A stretch of DNA of 32,798 nt from Acetobacteraceae bacterium (GCA_023511555.1 JAIMBG010000006.1:1-32798); one strand, 5' to 3'. Numbered from the stretch's first letter, positions 1 through 7,444 are shown. Made by a program: numbers and translations. Notes: generated by a model from the sequence alone, not told the origin.

Positions 1-467
1 CCCGTCCGCCCACCGTCCGCAGCCGGCCCCGTGGCGCCCACCCCCGCGCCGGCCCGCCTGATGCCGCGCCCCTCCGCCTCAGCCGCGGCCCTCCCCGACC
101 GGGCTCCTGGGACGGCGCGCCCGGCGCGCCACTCCAGCCAGTCGGCGACCGCAGCCGGATCGGGGGTGAGTCCCTCCCGCCGCGCCGCATAGAACAGGGC
201 GGGGAACTCCGCCGGACCGGGGTAGCCGTCGGGCACCGGGGCGGACCGGGCGCCGGAGCGCAGAAGCAGCGCCAGCGCCTCCTCCAGGCCGGTCGGCTCC
301 ACCCCTTCCCGCTCCAGGGGACCCAGGATGCGCCCGCCGGCCAGGTGGGGCAGCCGGCCGCCAGGGACGCAGGCCAGGGCCAGCCACGAGGCCAGGTCCC
401 GGGCCAGCGGGGGATGCGAGGGATGAGGCTCGAGATGAACCCCCGTCGTCGCGGCGTAGTGCTCCAT
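1..467 (-). CDS. Hypothetical protein, C-terminus cut by the window edge
   Basis: This ORF is absent from the supplied track because it has no stop inside the window. I read it from an ATG 2 bases after the TGA of the MFS gene, and it stays open for about 155 codons to the left edge. It begins MEHYAATTGVHLEPHPS and continues with leucine-, glutamate- and tryptophan-bearing text such as LEEALALLLRSGA and DWLEWRAGRA. That looks more protein-like than the arginine/proline-rich shadow ORF on the same strand (79..387). Tight spacing to the MFS gene suggests it is the last visible member of the radical SAM/MFS operon. I recognise no family, and the visible part has no obvious signal peptide or membrane segment. 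The last 40 or so visible codons are compositionally biased, so the true stop could be a frameshift away. Function unknown. Confidence 0.55.
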   Translation of the reverse strand, partial: MEHYAATTGVHLEPHPSHPPLARDLASWLALACVPGGRLPHLAGGRILGPLEREGVEPTGLEEALALLLRSGARSAPVPDGYPGPAEFPALFYAARREGLTPDPAAVADWLEWRAGRAVPGARSGRAAAEAEGRGIRRAGAGVGATGPAADGGRT

Positions 468-469
468 AA

Positions 470-1735
470 TCACACCCCCCCGCATCCCGAGCCGGCGGCC
501 GCGTGGCTCTGCCCGGCGGCCGCCTGCCGCCCCGCCTCGGCCTTCGTCCGGCGGACGGCGGGCCAGGCCCAGCCCGCCAGCCCCAGTCCGGCGATGAGCG
601 CGCCGGCTATGGCCAGGGGTGCCCGCACGCCGGCGGCGTCGGCCAACCACCCGGCCAGAGCCGCCCCTACGGTGTTGAGCGGCCGCGCTTGGCCGTACTT
701 GAGCCCGAACACCCGCCCCCTCAGGCCCGGGGGCGTGAGCGCCTGGATCAGCACCCTGGCCGCTGTCACCCAGACCATGTTGACCACGCCGATGACGAAC
801 ATGGTGAGGGCCAAGGGGGCGGGGCCCCGGAGCAGGGTGAGGACCCCCACCAGGGTGCCGTGGGCGCAGAGGCCGCCCAGGATGGCCAGGGAGGGCGCGG
901 ACAGCGCCCGCTGCCCCCAGGCCGCCAGCCAGGCGCCGGCCAGGACCGAGCCCAGGCTGCCCAGGGCGACCAGAAGCCCGTACCAGGCCGCCCCCAGCCC
1001 CAGAGAGTCGGCGATGAAGACCAGCAGCATGGCGTCCACGGCGCCGATGGCCATGCTCGCCGGCGCCATGCCCAGGGTGTTGAACCACAGCGCCGGCCGC
1101 CGGTGGACGTAGGCGTACCCCTCCCCCAGCTCCGCCCAAAACGCCCCGCGCCTGCCGCGCGCCCGCGCCCCCTCCGCCACCAGCGGCATCAAGAGCGAGA
1201 CGGCCGCCGCCGAGACCAGAAAGGTGCCGCCGTCCAGGTAAAAGGCCAGGTCGGCGCCGACCGCTCCCACCAGCGCCCCGCCCAGGGCGAATCCCAGCAT
1301 GGCCGCCACCGGGTCGGCAATCTGGTCCACGGCGTTGGCCCGCCCCACGTGCTGGGGCCGTACCAGGTCCGGGATCAGCGAAAGGCGTGCGGGCTGAAAG
1401 GCGGCCGAGAGCGTGGTGACCAGGAACATGACCGGGTACGTCCACCCCAGGTGGAGGCGGGCCAAACGGGGCAGCGCAAACACCAGGGCGGCACGGAGAA
1501 GGTCGCAGGCGATCATGGTGCCGCGCCTGGACCAGCGGTCGACCAGCGGCCCGCCCACCAGCCCGAACAGGTTGGGCGCCACCAGCACCACGTAGACCAG
1601 GCCGACCTGCAGCGCCGAACCGGTCCGCTCCAGAACCAGCAGGGCCACCGCCACGCGGGCCACGTAGTCCCCCAGGGTCGAGACCGCCTGCCCTGCGGTG
1701 AGCAGGCACACGTTGGCCACCTCGCGGCGGGTCAC
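470..1735 (-). CDS. MFS transporter (drug/metabolite efflux type)
   Basis: A 421-residue polytopic membrane protein of the major facilitator superfamily, the usual length. It starts near residue 1 with TRREVANVCLLTAGQAVSTLGDY and has about twelve hydrophobic segments. The loop after helix 2 reads GPLVDRWSRRGTM, matching the MFS motif A region (G-x-x-x-D-R-x-x-R-R). The track ORF starts at 1825, but I prefer the GTG at 1735. That GTG overlaps the TGA of the upstream radical SAM gene (GTGA, 4 bases), and the extra upstream residues are out-of-frame shadow of that gene. Such coupling suggests co-expression, so it may export the product of the radical SAM enzymes. The substrate cannot be read from sequence. 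The C-terminus ends in a short Ala/Gly-rich tail. Confidence 0.85.
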   Translation of the reverse strand: MTRREVANVCLLTAGQAVSTLGDYVARVAVALLVLERTGSALQVGLVYVVLVAPNLFGLVGGPLVDRWSRRGTMIACDLLRAALVFALPRLARLHLGWTYPVMFLVTTLSAAFQPARLSLIPDLVRPQHVGRANAVDQIADPVAAMLGFALGGALVGAVGADLAFYLDGGTFLVSAAAVSLLMPLVAEGARARGRRGAFWAELGEGYAYVHRRPALWFNTLGMAPASMAIGAVDAMLLVFIADSLGLGAAWYGLLVALGSLGSVLAGAWLAAWGQRALSAPSLAILGGLCAHGTLVGVLTLLRGPAPLALTMFVIGVVNMVWVTAARVLIQALTPPGLRGRVFGLKYGQARPLNTVGAALAGWLADAAGVRAPLAIAGALIAGLGLAGWAWPAVRRTKAEAGRQAAAGQSHAAAGSGCGGV

Positions 1736-3270
1736 GCCCTGGCCACCCCCCCACCGCCGGCCGCCCGGCGCGCCTCGATGCGCCGGGCGTAGTGGGATGA
1801 GGCCACCGCCAGGGCAAGCTGCCACAGCGCCCGGATCCGATGGGCGTCAAGTTCCGGCGTGCTTATCACCGGCATCATCGACAGCAGCCGCGACACGCCG
1901 CTGAAGTAGCGGTCGTAGTCGTGGCTCAGCACCTGCAGGCCCGGCCCGGGGTCGCGGTAGAGCTCGGTCCCGGGGTAGGGCACCAGGAAGGAGATGTGCG
2001 TTACATCGAGGGTGTCCGAGGCCAGCAGTTCGTCTATGGTGCGTACGGTGCGCAACGCCGAGTCCAGGGTCTCGCCGGGCAGGCCCAGGAGGAAGTATGC
2101 CTGGACGAAGAAGCCCAGCTCCTTGAGCATGCGGCAGAAACCCGCCGCGTCCTGGGCCGATATGTTCTTGCGCACCGCGTCAAGCCGCTCCTGGTCGCCG
2201 GCCTCCACCCCAAAGGCTACCTGCGTGCACCCGGCAGCCCGCAACAGCTCAGCGTCCTCGCGGCTGAGCTCCCCGGAACGCACCTGGCACCACCACTCCA
2301 CCGGCAGCCGCCGCCTCACCAGCTCGCGGCACACCGCCCGGCTGTGCTCGGGATGCTGCATGAAGGTAAGGTCGCCCATCATGAACCGCCGGCACCCCGC
2401 GGTCCGATGCCAGTGCTCTATCTCGTCCACCACCCGCACCGGGTCGCGCCGGCGCACGCGCCCGCCCCAGAATGCCCGCATGGAGCAGAACCTGCAGGTG
2501 CCGCTGCAGCCTCGGTTGGCGGCGACGCGAAACACGATGGGGTAAGCCTCGCGCGGCACCAGGTCGTACGCCGGGTAGGGCACGGCATCGAGGTCGATCT
2601 CCTCCCGGGGCGGGTTCTCCACGATGGATCCGTCCTTTGCCCGATATACGGTGCCGGGTATGCCGCGCAGGGCGTCGGGGAGGCGGCGGCACCCGCCCTG
2701 CGCCGCAGACGCCAGGTCCACGATCGTCTCCTCCCCCTCGCCCCTGGCGACGACCTCCAGCTCCGGGCACTCCTCCAGGCAGCGGCCGCCCACCAGGGTG
2801 GCGTGGACCCCGCCCAGGGCCAGCAGTGCCTCCGGCATGACGGCGCGGGCGATGGCCGCCGTGCGGCGGGCCCAGCCCCAGTTGGAAGCCATGGCGTTGA
2901 GCCCCACCAGGGGGGACCGCCAGCCGGCCAGCGCCCGGCGGATGTCCCCCTCGGCGATGCCCCGCCGCTCACGGTCACGCAGGGCCAGGTCGAGAATGTG
3001 CAGGTCTACGTACTGCACGCTCAACCCAGCCCGGCGGGCGGCCGAGGCCACCGTGAGCAAGCCGATGTTGGGCTCGGTGATCTGGTCGGAAAGGCGCTCG
3101 TCCAGGCTGTAGAGCAGCTCCCAGTAGCGGCGCACGATCGGCTCTCCCACGCCGTCGACCGGCGTACCCGGCGGGAAGACGGGGGGCTGGACCAGGAGCA
3201 GGTCGACCGAGCCGCCGTTGAAGTAATCGAAGACGCTCTGGGCCTTCTCCGGGCTCCCGTCCCACGTCAT
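1732..3270 (-). CDS. B12-binding-domain radical SAM protein
   Basis: A 512-residue protein with the two-domain layout of cobalamin-binding radical SAM enzymes. Residues about 22-200 resemble a B12-binding Rossmann fold (LLLVQPP near the N-terminus, LGGVHATLVGG near residue 152). The radical SAM core carries CSGTCRFC (cysteines about 255, 259, 262) for the [4Fe-4S] cluster, then GVEAGDQERLD and YFLLGLPGET, typical of the Elp3/B12 radical SAM group. Such enzymes often methylate unactivated carbons or do ring rearrangements and methylthiolations; the substrate here is unknown. The ATG overlaps the stop of the upstream radical SAM gene by 4 bases (ATGA), and its own stop overlaps the MFS start, so translation is coupled. 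Most members lack the DxHxxG cobalamin ligand motif, and I do not see it here, so base-off cobalamin binding is likely but unproved. Confidence 0.88.
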   Translation of the reverse strand: MTWDGSPEKAQSVFDYFNGGSVDLLLVQPPVFPPGTPVDGVGEPIVRRYWELLYSLDERLSDQITEPNIGLLTVASAARRAGLSVQYVDLHILDLALRDRERRGIAEGDIRRALAGWRSPLVGLNAMASNWGWARRTAAIARAVMPEALLALGGVHATLVGGRCLEECPELEVVARGEGEETIVDLASAAQGGCRRLPDALRGIPGTVYRAKDGSIVENPPREEIDLDAVPYPAYDLVPREAYPIVFRVAANRGCSGTCRFCSMRAFWGGRVRRRDPVRVVDEIEHWHRTAGCRRFMMGDLTFMQHPEHSRAVCRELVRRRLPVEWWCQVRSGELSREDAELLRAAGCTQVAFGVEAGDQERLDAVRKNISAQDAAGFCRMLKELGFFVQAYFLLGLPGETLDSALRTVRTIDELLASDTLDVTHISFLVPYPGTELYRDPGPGLQVLSHDYDRYFSGVSRLLSMMPVISTPELDAHRIRALWQLALAVASSHYARRIEARRAAGGGGVARA

Positions 3271-4373
3271 TCGCGGTCACCTCCGGAGCGGGGGGCTCCA
3301 TGCCAGCACTCCTCGTAATCGCCGAAGGGGTCGTCGGTGGCGATGAACGGTTCGGCGCGGCAGCCGTAGAAGCAGGGGTCGCCGCGGTGCCGGCAGTCCC
3401 GGCACCGGCCCCCGATGTGCTCCTCCACGGCCCGCAGGGAGCGGAGCAGGGGAGAGGAGCGCCACACCTCCTCCAACGTGCCGCCGCCGGCGACGGATCC
3501 GACGGCGGCGCCGATGCCGGCGCAGGGATAGACGGTGCCGCCGGCGTCAACCATCACCCCGTAGAGGAGCTCGGTGCAAAAGAAGCCGACGAACGAGGGG
3601 GCGGGGAACCAGGTGCGCCCGAACTCGGCCTCGTCTATGCGCAGAAGCTCGTAGAAGACCTCCCTCACCCGCTCCGGCTCGGGTGCCAGTCCGGCCCCGC
3701 CCCGCGCCCGGCCCCGGCGCAGCACGGTCTCGAAGTAAGGGGTGACGCCGTCCCGACGCAGCGACCGGTAAAGCTCCGGCAGTTCCTCCAGGTTGTCGCG
3801 GCTGATGATGGTTTCCACCGCCAGGCGCGGGGCAGCGAAGCCCGCCTCCAGCAGGCGCTCGTAGCCGCGCCAGATGAGGGGCGCCGCCCCGCTCACCCCG
3901 GCCAGCCGGTCCTGGACGGCAGCGTTGCGGCTGTTCATCTTGAGGACCACCGAGACCCCGAGGTTGAAGAGCTCCCGGGCCAGGGAGGGGCCGTCCCTGC
4001 CGTGAAGCCGCCGGGCCAGGGAGTCCTCGCCGATGACGGTGCCGTTGGTGTAGAGGACGAAATCCAGCCCCAGGTTCCGAGCCTCCCCGGCCAGGGGCAG
4101 GAGGTCAGGCTGGAGCAGCGGCTCGCCGGCGCCGGAGACGCGCACGCTCAAGGCTCCCAGGGCGGCGGCCTGGCGCAGCACCTCGCGCCGCACCGCGGGG
4201 GGTAGTTCGGGCCGGCCGTCGTCCTCGATGAAGCAGGAAGGGCAGCGCAGGTTGCAGGCGCGGCCCACGTAGAGGGTGAGCAGCAGCATGCTCCCCGCCC
4301 TTCGGGCGGCGTAAATCCGGTCGCGGCTGAAATTCAGGCCCCGTATCTCAGGGGTGGGCCCCTGTGCCTGCAA
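3267..4373 (-). CDS. Radical SAM protein with SPASM-like C-terminus (second of cluster)
   Basis: A 368-residue radical SAM protein. The cluster motif CNLRCPSC lies at residues 40-47. A GAGEPLL segment near residue 100 corresponds to the SAM-binding GGEP motif, with Ala in place of the second Gly. C-terminal cysteines (FFCTELLYG, VYPCAGIG, CRDCRHRGDPCFYGC) resemble a SPASM/twitch domain holding one or two auxiliary [4Fe-4S] clusters. Families with this layout include RiPP maturases, anaerobic sulfatase maturases and cofactor-biosynthesis enzymes. The tracked start is a TTG lying immediately after GGAGGAGG and overlaps the previous gene by 26 bases. An ATG at 4289 is an alternative that would leave only 11 residues before the first cluster cysteine. 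I keep 4373 because residues 10-28 read like real protein. Substrate unknown. Confidence 0.85.
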   Translation of the reverse strand: MQAQGPTPEIRGLNFSRDRIYAARRAGSMLLLTLYVGRACNLRCPSCFIEDDGRPELPPAVRREVLRQAAALGALSVRVSGAGEPLLQPDLLPLAGEARNLGLDFVLYTNGTVIGEDSLARRLHGRDGPSLARELFNLGVSVVLKMNSRNAAVQDRLAGVSGAAPLIWRGYERLLEAGFAAPRLAVETIISRDNLEELPELYRSLRRDGVTPYFETVLRRGRARGGAGLAPEPERVREVFYELLRIDEAEFGRTWFPAPSFVGFFCTELLYGVMVDAGGTVYPCAGIGAAVGSVAGGGTLEEVWRSSPLLRSLRAVEEHIGGRCRDCRHRGDPCFYGCRAEPFIATDDPFGDYEECWHGAPRSGGDRE

Positions 4374-5484
4374 CCTCCTCCAGCCTCCTCACCGGCAGAC
4401 GGCCCGGCCCCGCACCAGAGAGCGCGCTCTCCCGCGCCGCCACCGCGAACTCCCAGCACAACTGGGTCAAGCCGCCCGTGCCCATGAGAAGCATCGCCCA
4501 GCACCCATTCGTGCACGTGACCCCCGGCCGGCTGGTGGCGATGCGGCACCCCTCGCAGGCCGGCGGCGCTTCCCGCCGCACGCGGAGGAAGACCGGGCTT
4601 TCCTCCCAGATACGGCGGGGATCCTCGCGACCCACGTTGCCCGGCGCCGGCCGACAGGTGAAGGCGTAGCAGGGCACCATGTCGCCGCCGGCCGTCACGT
4701 AGCAGAGGTCCTTGCCGTCGGTACAGTGGTAGGCCGAGACCCCAGGGTCGTCCCGGGGGAAGAGCCTCTCTGCCAGGGGGGAGCACGGCGTTATAGGACA
4801 GCAGGTCAGTTCCAGGTGGCAGTCCCTGGCCCTTTGGGCGTAGAGCCGCTCCAGGGCGTCAGCCACCTCCTCGAAGTCCGGCATCAGGCCCCAGGACGCG
4901 TGCCCGACGGGGGTAAGGAACTCGATGCGGTGCTGGCGGACCCCCAGGTCCGCCAGCAGGCGGTGCAGCTCCACCAGCCGCCCCACGGTGTCCCGGAGCA
5001 GGATGGTCTCCACGCTGAGCGGCCAGCCCCGCCGGGCTATGTGGGCCAGGTTCTCTAACAGCCGCCGGCGCTCGGCCGGCCGGCCGCCGCGCACCGCCAG
5101 GGTCATGGCGTCGTCGAGGTCGTTGCAGGAGGAGAAGAAGCCGGTGACGCCGCCCACCTCCACCAGGCGGTCCAGGTCGGCGGGACGGAAGACGGTGAGG
5201 TTCGAGCTGATGACCGGCCGGGCGCCGTAGCGGCGGGCCAGTTCGAGCGCCGAAAGGACCCGGTCTCCGGCCAGGGCCACCTCGCCGCCGGTCAAAGAGA
5301 CGATCTCGGGGCGCAGCCGGTCGAGGCACCGCTCTACCATCTCCAGCGGCATGAACCGAGGGGGAGCGTCCCGGACGTCTGGGTCGTTGGCGCAATATGT
5401 ACAGCGCAGGTTGCAGGCGGTGACGAGCTGGAGCTCAAGCTTGCGCACCGCCGGAACGGGCCGATCACCGTCTCGCCCGGCCAT
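4348..5484 (-). CDS. Radical SAM/SPASM protein (first of cluster)
   Basis: A 378-residue radical SAM enzyme. The cluster-binding motif CNLRCTYC is at residues 24-31, SLTGGEVAL matches the GGE motif that contacts SAM, and the C-terminal half is cysteine-rich (CTDGKDLCYV, MVPCYAFTCRP, CEGC, CTNGC) in the style of SPASM auxiliary-cluster domains. The ATG follows GGGAGGCGCAAGG, a good ribosome-binding site at about 8 bases. It is the first of three consecutive radical SAM genes followed by an MFS transporter, all overlapping, so it is probably the promoter-proximal gene of a small biosynthetic operon. SPASM proteins most often modify ribosomal peptides or activate enzymes. No precursor or partner enzyme is recognisable with confidence, although a 41-codon ORF lies directly in front. 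Confidence 0.88.
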   Translation of the reverse strand: MAGRDGDRPVPAVRKLELQLVTACNLRCTYCANDPDVRDAPPRFMPLEMVERCLDRLRPEIVSLTGGEVALAGDRVLSALELARRYGARPVISSNLTVFRPADLDRLVEVGGVTGFFSSCNDLDDAMTLAVRGGRPAERRRLLENLAHIARRGWPLSVETILLRDTVGRLVELHRLLADLGVRQHRIEFLTPVGHASWGLMPDFEEVADALERLYAQRARDCHLELTCCPITPCSPLAERLFPRDDPGVSAYHCTDGKDLCYVTAGGDMVPCYAFTCRPAPGNVGREDPRRIWEESPVFLRVRREAPPACEGCRIATSRPGVTCTNGCWAMLLMGTGGLTQLCWEFAVAARESALSGAGPGRLPVRRLEEVAGTGAHP

Positions 5485-5505
5485 CCTTGCGCCTCCCTTC
5501 CAGAG

Positions 5506-5631
5506 TCAGCCTCGGCTGGTGACTAGTTCTACGCAAGCACGGATATCCCTGCCACGTACAAGGCGAGCAGCAAGCGGTGCGCAGCGGGAAAGCGGGAGGC
5601 AGGCGGGGTCGTGCGTGGCTCGATACTGCAT
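5506..5631 (-). CDS. Possible small peptide (41 aa) upstream of the radical SAM cluster
   Basis: This ORF is too short for the track. It reads ATG to TGA in 42 codons, beginning MQYRATHDPACLPLSRC and ending ELVTSRG. It ends about 20 bases before the first radical SAM ATG. It has three cysteines and a purine-rich GGGGGAG just before the ATG, although the spacing of about 2 bases is short. Position and size are what one expects of a RiPP precursor for a SPASM maturase. However, no leader/core pattern, repeats or known precursor family is visible, and its 5' end overlaps the end of a transposase remnant read in another frame. It could easily be random. Listed because of its location. Confidence 0.22.
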   Translation of the reverse strand: MQYRATHDPACLPLSRCAPLAARLVRGRDIRACVELVTSRG

Positions 5632-5644
5632 CACTCCCCCGTTT

Positions 5645-5800
5645 CCCCGTCATGGCCGCCAGGGTGGTGTCGTAGAACATCACGCCCACGCCCACGGACA
5701 ACAGGTCGGTCAGCCGACCGTAGAGCGCTTCCTCGATCCTCTCCTTGCGGGCGTAAAGCAGGTCCACGGCCCGGTCGCGAGGCTGCCGAGAGGCTCTGCC
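5645..5800 (-). pseudogene. Transposase remnant, IS1634/IS4-like
   Basis: In the frame of track ORF 5465..5893 a stretch of about 50 residues reads like the central part of an IS1634/IS4-superfamily DDE transposase: VDLLYARKERIEEALYGRL, then VGVGVMFYDTT. The phrase FYDTT corresponds to the catalytic-Asp region of that family (usually FYDTT followed by SLYFE). The similarity stops immediately after FYDTT and before about position 5800, so both ends are lost. No terminal inverted repeats were found. Family assignment is from memory of the motif and was not searched. Confidence 0.5.
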
Positions 5801-5821
5801 TCCGGGTCGACAGCGGTTGCC

Positions 5822-5965
5822 AACCTGCCCGTTCGTGGCCGCCGCCCGCACCCTGGGCATTGAACTGGCCCACACCAACATCCAGGCCCCCAACCGGAAC
5901 GCCTATATCCTTCAGGACCCTCAAGGAGGAGGTCTGGCTCAACATCTATACTGGACCCCCAGGAG
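5822..5965 (+). pseudogene. Integrase-core transposase remnant (IS3-like), frameshifted
   Basis: On the plus strand one frame reads FVAAARTLGIELAHTNIQ followed by APNRNAYI. An adjacent frame then continues SFRTLKEEVWLNIY. Joined, these match the conserved C-terminal part of rve/IS3-type DDE integrase cores, where 'LGIE...T...PN.NAYIESF.RTLKEE' surrounds the catalytic Glu. A few bases around 5911-5914 have been lost, removing the codons that normally give the Glu-Ser-Phe. The fragment is about 45 codons, lies opposite to the IS1634-like remnant and has no intact partner ORF. Confidence 0.5.
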
Positions 5966-6018
5966 GGTCAGCCAGGTCAGGGTGTAATCTAGGGGGATAG
6001 AGCCCCTGGGGAGGAGGT

Positions 6019-6096
6019 GTGTCAGCGCGGGCGGTGTGCGCGGCGCTGGGGGCGCCGCGCTGCCGGCTTTATCCCCGGCGGGTCGGAGAGAGCCGG
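6019..6096 (+). pseudogene. Possible N-terminal fragment of an IS3-type OrfB
   Basis: A GTG at 6019 sits just after GGGGAGGAGGTGT. It opens a frame starting V-S-A-R-A-V-C-A-A-L-G-A-P-R, which resembles the start of IS3-family OrfB proteins (pattern 'VSVRRVCxALGVxR', helix-turn-helix). After about 25 codons the frame (track ORF 6019..6276) becomes arginine/alanine-rich and unlike a transposase. It lies downstream of, not upstream of, the C-terminal fragment at 5822-5965, so the two come from different or rearranged copies. Confidence 0.35.
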
Positions 6097-6251
6097 TGGC
6101 AGGAAGGCGGGCGGGGCAGGGACGAGTCGATCGGGGCCGCGGTGAGAAGCGCAACGGCGGATGCTGACGGGGCCCCCCCTTGCCATCAGCTCCCCCGCTC
6201 TGTCGCGGCGCACCGCCCGGCGCCCGGTCATCTGGCAGCACCCGGCGCGGC
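6097..6251. other. Intergenic stretch after the transposase debris
   Basis: Together with the fragments above, this completes a gene-free stretch of about 600 bases between the radical SAM cluster and the lipoprotein gene. I see no credible ORF, RNA gene or repeat in 6097-6251. Track ORFs crossing it (5939..6241, 6022..6291, 6161..6355, 6180..6677) have the Arg/Pro/Ala composition of GC-rich shadows. Confidence 0.5.
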
Positions 6252-6782
6252 CTACTCGTTTTCCTCCCAGGCGTAGCTCCGCACCGACCATATCCCCGTG
6301 GGGTCCGGTCTTACCGGCTTGTCCAGCAGCAGGTGCAGCCGTCCCTTCTCCGTGACCACCACGGCCTCCAGGCTGCCGTCGTCCCGCGCCGAGGAGCCCT
6401 CATAGGACATGCGGCCGCTGACCTTGAGCTCCTGGGCGGCGAAATCGAAGGCCACGTCCTGCGGGTCGAGCAGGCCCGGCCGGTGGCCGGCGTCAACCGC
6501 GGCCTGGAGCTCCCGCAGCGCGGCCGCGTCGCGCCGGACCTCCACCCAGGCCAGCGCTGGTTTCACGGCGGGGGGCGGGGCGGCCGGCGGCCCCCCGGCC
6601 GGAGGCGTCGTGCCGGTCTGCGGCGGGGCGGCGCCCCCACCCGGCACTCCCGCTGGCGGTGGAGTCCCCCCGTCTAGCCCGGGCGACACCGGCTCGCCGC
6701 CCCCCGGGCGAGTGCAGCCCCCGGCGGCGCAGGCCCCGAGGATAACCGCCACCACGGCCAGGGAGGTCGCCCGCGCCACCAT
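6252..6782 (-). CDS. Putative lipoprotein, function unknown
   Basis: The predicted product is 176 residues when started at the ATG at 6782. The track start at 6821 adds 13 residues before a clear signal sequence. Residues 1-20 form a lipoprotein-type signal: basic start, hydrophobic ATSLAVVAVILGAC with a lipobox-like L-G-A-C, and a second cysteine a few residues later (GGC). A Pro/Gly/Ala-rich linker follows to about residue 90, then a mixed alpha/beta region (DVAFDFAAQELKVSG, LEAVVVTEKGRLHLLLD) ending in YAWEENE. It is probably anchored outside the membrane. I do not recognise the C-terminal domain. The gene stands alone, with a strong hairpin upstream and IS debris downstream. Confidence 0.65.
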   Translation of the reverse strand: MVARATSLAVVAVILGACAAGGCTRPGGGEPVSPGLDGGTPPPAGVPGGGAAPPQTGTTPPAGGPPAAPPPAVKPALAWVEVRRDAAALRELQAAVDAGHRPGLLDPQDVAFDFAAQELKVSGRMSYEGSSARDDGSLEAVVVTEKGRLHLLLDKPVRPDPTGIWSVRSYAWEENE

Positions 6783-6835
6783 GCGCCATGTCCTAAAGCC
6801 TCGGGTTCCGAACACCCGCAATGCCCCCTCGCTCA

Positions 6836-6862
6836 GGGGGGCGCGCCGGTCGCGCGCCCCCC
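6836..6862. terminator. Strong GC hairpin, possible terminator
   Basis: The sequence GGGGGGCGCGC-CGGTC-GCGCGCCCCCC is a perfect 11-base inverted repeat with a 5-base loop. It lies between the stop of the broken gene (6894) and the start of the lipoprotein gene (6782). No clear T-run follows on the minus strand (TGAGCG); on the plus strand ACTTTCT follows. It may terminate minus-strand transcription or stabilise an RNA end, but it is not a textbook intrinsic terminator. Confidence 0.4.
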
Positions 6863-6893
6863 ACTTTCTGCATCGTCGGCGGCGCCCCGGGTT

Positions 6894-7444
6894 TTAGGGG
6901 AAGCCGTAGAAGTACACCCGGACCCAGGCGTTCTCCAGGTACCCCAGCCCCAGCCTGCCGGCGATGGGCGGCGTGAGGTCGCAGCCGCAAGGAACGGTGA
7001 CCGTGCGCCCAAACTGGTCCTTGCCGCCGTTGTAACCGTTGTAGTAGGCCGCCTCGGCTCGGGCTTGCCCAGCGGCAGGTCCTTCCACATGCGCCGATTG
7101 GAGTCCCAGTAGTTGTCGTCGATGTTCCAGGGGCCCACCTCCCTGACCAGCACGCCGTTGACCCACTTGTTAGTCCGGCTGAGGTAAAGATCGGCGGTGT
7201 AGGGCGGGTTGGGGTAGGTGTAGTCCCAGCCCAGGTTGGCCCACTTGAGGTACTTGTCGGGCAGGGCTGTCTCCTCGTTGGTGTACCCGTAGTACTGAGT
7301 GCAGAACGCCTCGCGGGAGAAGATGTCGGCCTGGCTGCCCGCCTCGCTGCGGCGGGCCCAGAGAAGCGACCCGTCGCCGGCCGCCCGGCGGGCCTCGTGC
7401 GCTGGGCGTGGGGCAACCTGGAGCGCCGAAAAGAAATGAGCCAT
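6894..7444 (-). pseudogene. Frameshifted hypothetical protein gene
   Basis: One frame (part of track ORF 6833..7774) reads sensible protein from about 7444 down to 7060, including FSREAFCTQYYGYTNEE, WANLGWDYTYPNPPY and REVGPWNIDDNYWD. The neighbouring frame (track ORF 6894..7166) then continues EAAYYNGYNGGKDQFGRTV through WVRVYFYGFP to a TAA. Inserting one base near 7056 would join the two as ...KPEAEAAYYN.... The aromatic, Asp/Asn-rich text recalls a clostridial hypothetical domain found in secreted proteins, but I cannot name it. The first possible ATG in frame (7444) has no signal peptide behind it, so the N-terminus may also be lost. It is either a real pseudogene or a single-base sequencing error. 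Confidence 0.6.

Noticed and set aside
345-1792. Plus-strand ORFs 345..1112 and 503..1792
   Set aside because: Gln/Arg/Pro/His-rich low-complexity text opposite the MFS gene, which has clear membrane helices; these are antisense shadows.
1840-3318. Plus-strand 492 aa ORF opposite the B12 radical SAM gene
   Set aside because: No recognisable motif, and composition of a GC-rich shadow; the minus strand has a complete conserved enzyme.
5822-6276. An intact insertion sequence in the gap
   Set aside because: Only short fragments in different frames and the wrong order; no terminal inverted repeats or target duplication seen.
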